From assembly GCA_013398955.1 (NCBI GenBank), contig VWPU01008512.1:1-64000 (forward strand): DNA of 64,000 bases, read 5' to 3'. This DNA is from Callaeas wilsoni (lineage: Eukaryota; Chordata; Aves; Passeriformes; Callaeidae). Each line of letters starts with the position of its first letter. The stretch's first letter is position 1. Made by a program: the position numbers and the translations under genes. Below the pieces are notes generated by a model. That model did not search any database, was not told the DNA's origin, and saw only the letters and a program-made list of their open reading frames with translations. Of this stretch, positions 59,457-64,000 are shown piece after piece.

Positions 59457-61385
59457 GTGAGTTTGATGCGTTCTCTTTTTCTTTTATACATTTATATTTA
59501 TGCATATATGTACAGGTACATGGCTATAACACACAGATGCATGCAATAACTGAAAATATAAAGTCCCAACATTTTTTTACATCTAAGGATATGTTGTGTA
59601 CTTTACTTTAAAAGGAAATACAGGTTTAATGAGACATGACTAGTTCAGCTTTTTCATTTCTGTTTTAATCACAGCTTGAACTGGTTATGGGCACACCTCT
59701 CCAAGAAATGTTGAAATATTTTTAAGTGTGGTTAAACCACTAACTGTTTTAAAACACCACCAGTTTAAGCACAGACTCCTGGATTTTGGGAAATGGACCT
59801 CATGGAATGAGGCATAAAAGGTTCTAGTTCTTCAGCTTATCAAAGGAAAGGTTGAGAGGGTTATAACTCTTGATAAGCATCTAGAAAAAATCTGAAAAGG
59901 GAATGATTGAACCTCATACAAAGTAGAAAAAAACAGAATTTAATATTCAGAAAACAGTAATTTCTACCTTGAATTAAGACACCATTGCCTTGAAGTAAGA
60001 TGACAAACAACAGTAGGGACAAGAGACAATGTGTTGCCGTGTCTTGGCACCTTTATGGCAAGATTCTGTATCTTTATAGGATGCTCTGCTTCGGTGTTTG
60101 TGAGAGCCTTTGCTTGTAGGCACACAAAGGGGGAGCAAGATGTGACTCAAAAAGTCCTGGTCTCCACAGGGTCGAAGAAAATATTTGAGAGAGATTCAGT
60201 TTCACTTCCATCGTGGGACACTCATGGAAGGTACAGCTCTACCCTAAGACAATCATGATAATCAGATGGTGTGCCTTGCAGCATCAGCTGTTTACCCATA
60301 AATGTAAGAGGATTTTTTTCCCCTCAGATGTGTCAGTCAGCTGCCATCGCTGGAGGTGTCCTACCTCCCTCCAAAACACTGGAGCCAGGAGCTCCATGTC
60401 CTGTCTTGGACACTGAGAGTATCCTTGGTTCATCCAATGATAGGTCAAGCTTATGGGTCCAAGGCTATTCTGGTCACCAAATTTTAGGGAAAGGTTGCAA
60501 AAAAAGTTGGATTGTTTTGGGGTAGCCACTTTTCTGCCTTCTTCTGCCATCCAGGGTTAAGTTCCCACTCCACATCCCTCACCAGTGACAGTGCCCTGCT
60601 TTACTTGTTCCCCTCCTGTGCTAAAATACTGTCTTGGGGTTTAAGGTTGAGAAAAAGCATGCAGGAAAACTTGTAGTTGTAGTAGCAGGAGCAGCTTGTT
60701 ATTATGGGTTAGCTTGACTAGATGGACTTAACTCTGACCAGTTACAATGAAACTCCAAACCCTCCCACACAGTTAAGAGGAAAAAAGTTCCACATCCTGG
60801 AGCAACTTCGGCTACTCCAGGCACAGGTGGTCCAGTATCTGAATGCATTTGTACAACTTCCCTAACATCACCCTTTTTCTCTTAATATCCCACAATCTGA
60901 CATCAGGCTGAAGCACCTGACAACACACACATCTTAAGGACAGAATCACACTGTGTCTACACCTCAAACCCTGCTGAAATAGCAGCAAAAGCCAAATAAC
61001 CCTGTTCCAAGTGAAAGCACACATTCCCATCAGCAAAGCTCCACTGTGATCCTAGGCTGCTCCCCGTCCTGCCCATCACTCGTGTTATCTCAGGCTGCTG
61101 ACTCCACTTTCCATCCATTGTAGCTCGGACTCTACATTCCCTTTTGGTATAAAGCATTCCATTATCTCCATTTTCTGCTGAGGTAATACCTTTCCTAAGC
61201 CTGGGCAGCAACAACATCCCAGGTTGGGAAAAAAAAGGCTTCATGTGGAGCACCTCTGCATCTGCAGTTGCGGTGTTGCTGAACCGTGTCACAAAGGTGA
61301 CGGCTTCACCCAGATGCTTCCAGTAAATATCCCCCTTGGAACAATCTCTGCAAAGATGGTGGATGTGCCACCTGTGTTTTCTCAG
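59457..61385. other. Non-coding stretch, no gene seen
   Basis: Holds a small stem-loop (arms GCTTATCAA at 59835-59843 and TTGATAAGC at 59870-59878). Overlapping frames at 60031-60550 and 60957-61442 have no recognised domains. Confidence 0.55.
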
Positions 61386-61480
61386 AGTTGTGATCCACAT
61401 CATTGCTTGGTGTGAACTCGTAAGGCCGAAGGGGCACCACAAGGCTCACATTCCTGTTTACAGGAATGCTCTGCCAAAAG
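61386..61480 (+). other. Candidate spliced exon
   Basis: A pyrimidine-rich acceptor CCACCTGTGTTTTCTCAG ends at 61385 and a near-perfect donor AAAAG|GTGAGTT follows 61480. The 95-base interval is open in one plus frame (it includes LVRPKGHHKAHIPVYRN). A closer acceptor at 61463 (CCTGTTTACAG) would give a 17-base exon. A 161-codon minus frame covers the same bases, so coding direction is not supported. No domain is recognised. Confidence 0.25.
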
Positions 61481-64000
61481 GTGAGTTCAGATCCAGGCAT
61501 GCATTTCCCTTCAGCGTGAGGTTTCTTGATATGAGATTCAGGTTCATCCCAAGTTCACATTTTTTCAGTTTAAATTTTTTCAAAAAGCACTTCACAAAGA
61601 CCTCAAACCTCCAAATTACAGCCCATACTAGGAACCAGCTAAAGTAGCACATAACTAAGAACCCAAATGAGTCTGTTAATTCCCCTTTCCCTTTCTGGCT
61701 TCATTCCCTTGAGCCGGAACACCAAACCACGATCCACACATGAATAATGCAGCTGCTGTTTAAGAGTTGATTCAACAACAGAAATTTGTATCCTCTCTCT
61801 GTGTCAGATATTTATAGGAATATTCTTGACCACCTTGCTTTGAAGTCACTGAAATGCAGAGGGGTACATGATACAATTGTAGGAAGCTCTTCCTCCAGAG
61901 GAGCACTTCCAGAAGGCCACTCTAATTGTGCAGGAGCCACAACCCCAATAAATCTTTCTGTCCTCAGGGGACAGCAGGATGAAGAGATGTTCTAACCACA
62001 TCCATTATTTTTCTCTACTCACACTCCTTGCAAAACCTATAGCACTGTAAACATCCAAAACCACCCTGGAGCAGTCCTCTGCTGCCCAGCTGAGCGCTGG
62101 ATTTAGATCACTTTTATGTGCAGGAACGAGTTGTAACAGATCCTGCACTCTGAATCACTATATAAATATTTAAGTAAACAACAAGTCACTCAAGTGTTTT
62201 CTTTACCAGTGCATGAAACAACATGATGGTCCATCACATGCTGGGATGCAATCCTAGCGCACGGAACTGGCGCACTGGGGACCTTTATCCTGTGGGCTTG
62301 CTTGGTGCTGCCACTTCATGAAGTGACAGAGAAGGTCCTGGCTCTGTGCTGCCAAGGGAAGTAGGAAGGACCCCCTGCAGTTTGCACCACCACCCTTCTC
62401 TCTGCCCCAGCCTCTTGAGGCGAGGATGAGACACACCTCTCCCAGCCCTCGGAAGGTAAGGATGGGATATGCGGCAGCTGTGTGAGCCAATGACTCAGCA
62501 TGAGCCTTGATGGTTTGGTTTTCTGTCATCAGCCTCATGCAACCTACTCTGTCCTCCCTCTGCCTCAGAATTCTACACGGGCTGCCCTACTCTCATTTGT
62601 GATTTTCCATTTTCCAGACATAACCCTGAATTCAGATTCGTCTTTTGGCCTTCGAGGCTATTGTGATTTGCCAAACCGGGCTGTGTGAACTAACACCTGC
62701 CCAGATAAAATCATCAGATTCCTGGGCCAGTATCTCAGTATTTGCTTTTCTCAGTGTACCACATACAGCACAACCCTTAGAAACATCCTTCCTGGTGTTA
62801 CACACTGGCTGTAGTGATACATCAGACTAGCCGGGCAGCATCGCTTGGAAAAGCATCTCTGGCTGCTCTCAATCTCCGCTCTGTAAATGTCACTTAATTG
62901 TCTAAGAAAAATTTGGCTGACCTTTCAATTACTGGTAATAGAATAAAAGCAATGAAAGACTGTCCATGACAGCAAGTGTCACCAGCACCCATTCGTCGCC
63001 TTCTCATGCTGATTGGGAGGCCAGGGAGAATTCATGCTCCACTCAGGGCTGCATTTCTGGCACAGTGCTGATAAAGGAAATCGCTGGTAAAAGGCCAGGA
63101 ACGAGGGAAAGAAAGGAACTGTCTCTCATCCCTCCCTGTCCTGACTCCATAAACAACTCCAGAAAGAGGATTTCTGGGTATCTGGGAAAAAAAAAGGCCT
63201 TGTATTCTGAGGGCTTTTGTGGAATGCCAGAGCCTATAATATCTGCTTTCAGGGGTAAACATTGCTCTCAGCCAACTGCTTCCTAACATCTGTCAGACCC
63301 CCTTAGATAGCTGAAATTCTTTGCAGATAAAGGACGAGGTAAATGGACAAATCCCCCTTTCCATGCTGAAGAGTCAGGATGGGGCTTGCACACTGTTCAC
63401 TCACACACACCTTGTCTCATGGCTCTTCCACTGAACTCAGCTGCAGCTCACACACTGGGGTTTTGCCCGTTGTGTTTGGTACTGGCTAAGAAAGATGCTT
63501 GAATGAATGTTATAGCACAACAATCTCAAATAAGAACTCCAATTTGTAAATTAGCTGTTAGCAGCTCTCATAAACACTTCCCCAAGTCCTCCTCCAGTAG
63601 CAGAAATAGCTCTTCAGTCTCTAAACTGCCAGGCTATTAAGAACAGAAAGGCTTAGTTGGCAAACTCTTGGTGCCTGACTCATGATGAGGAGCTATGTCT
63701 CAGCTGCCTTGGAGCAGGAAGAGGACAGCAAATACTCATCAAGTTTCTCACTTCCTTCCCAGTTACAGCTTGGATTCTTGGAAAACAGAAACCTTCTTGG
63801 CAGAAGAAGCTGTTACTGAGACCACTTCTTATCTTATATCTTCCACCAAAAAAAAAAAAAGGTTATTTACATACCGTGTGTCCTTCCTGTTGTGGAAAGT
63901 TGGAATCTATTCCACACTTTCCACAACTCTTCTGGCAGGTTCAAGCCCTGATAGCCCTATTTTCAACATGTGCACTGAAATGAGTTAAAATATAATTACT
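61481..64000. other. Non-coding stretch to window end, no gene seen
   Basis: Short overlapping frames only; an A13 run lies at 63848-63860. A donor-like GGAAG|GTAAGG occurs near 62456. The window ends in unremarkable sequence, so any gene continuing to the right cannot be seen. Confidence 0.55.
63848..63860 (+). repeat. A13 run
   Basis: Uninterrupted A13; no attached retroelement body is recognisable. Confidence 0.9.

Overview
This window looks like vertebrate nuclear DNA, most likely from a bird. Three short, 5'-truncated CR1 LINE tails are present (two of them reverse-oriented, one ending in the CR1-type ATTCTATGATTCT tail), together with several very old MIR-type SINE relics and palindromic MITE-like relics. 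Interspersed repeats are sparse overall and the base composition is AT-leaning. Low repeat density with short CR1 tails fits birds best; a crocodilian or turtle is less likely but not excluded. I saw no bacterial operon structure, tRNA, rRNA or CRISPR array.

I found no convincing protein-coding gene. All long open frames are single-exon, overlap equally long frames on other strands or frames, and match no family I recognise, with one exception. Positions 6718-7522 carry a decayed frame resembling the endonuclease-reverse transcriptase linker of an RTE-like non-LTR retrotransposon. The window therefore reads as intron or intergenic DNA. One plausible layout is a CpG-island promoter and first exon at the left edge (about 1-234, with a strong splice donor at 235-240), followed by a very long plus-strand first intron that contains a second, orphan CpG island (42660-43500).

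Layout: 1-340 CpG island; 340-6700 quiet sequence with MIR and palindromic relics; 6718-7522 LINE-like frame; 7600-10500 palindromic relics and a CCTT-type microsatellite; 10500-12500 AT-rich, repeat-poor DNA with TAAT-type motifs; 12500-20000 quiet DNA with one CR1 and one MIR; 20500-20960 CpG-retaining block with an E-box; 21000-28000 quiet DNA with MIR and poly-A tracts; 28369-28569 structured CAG array; 29340-30440 CpG-retaining block with an exon-like segment; 34217-34441 exon-like segment; 36860-37380 CpG-retaining block with adjacent POU and SOX motifs; 41567-41750 CR1; 42660-43500 orphan CpG island followed by a repeated octamer-like motif; 48391 CTCF-like motif; 49040-49870 GC-richer block with the longest open frame; 56638-56822 CR1; 59268-61480 an old repeat and two exon-like segments; quiet sequence to the end.

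The function of the CpG-retaining blocks is inferred from base composition and motifs alone. Alignment to other amniote genomes and RNA-seq would settle whether they are enhancers, non-coding RNA exons or neutral sequence.
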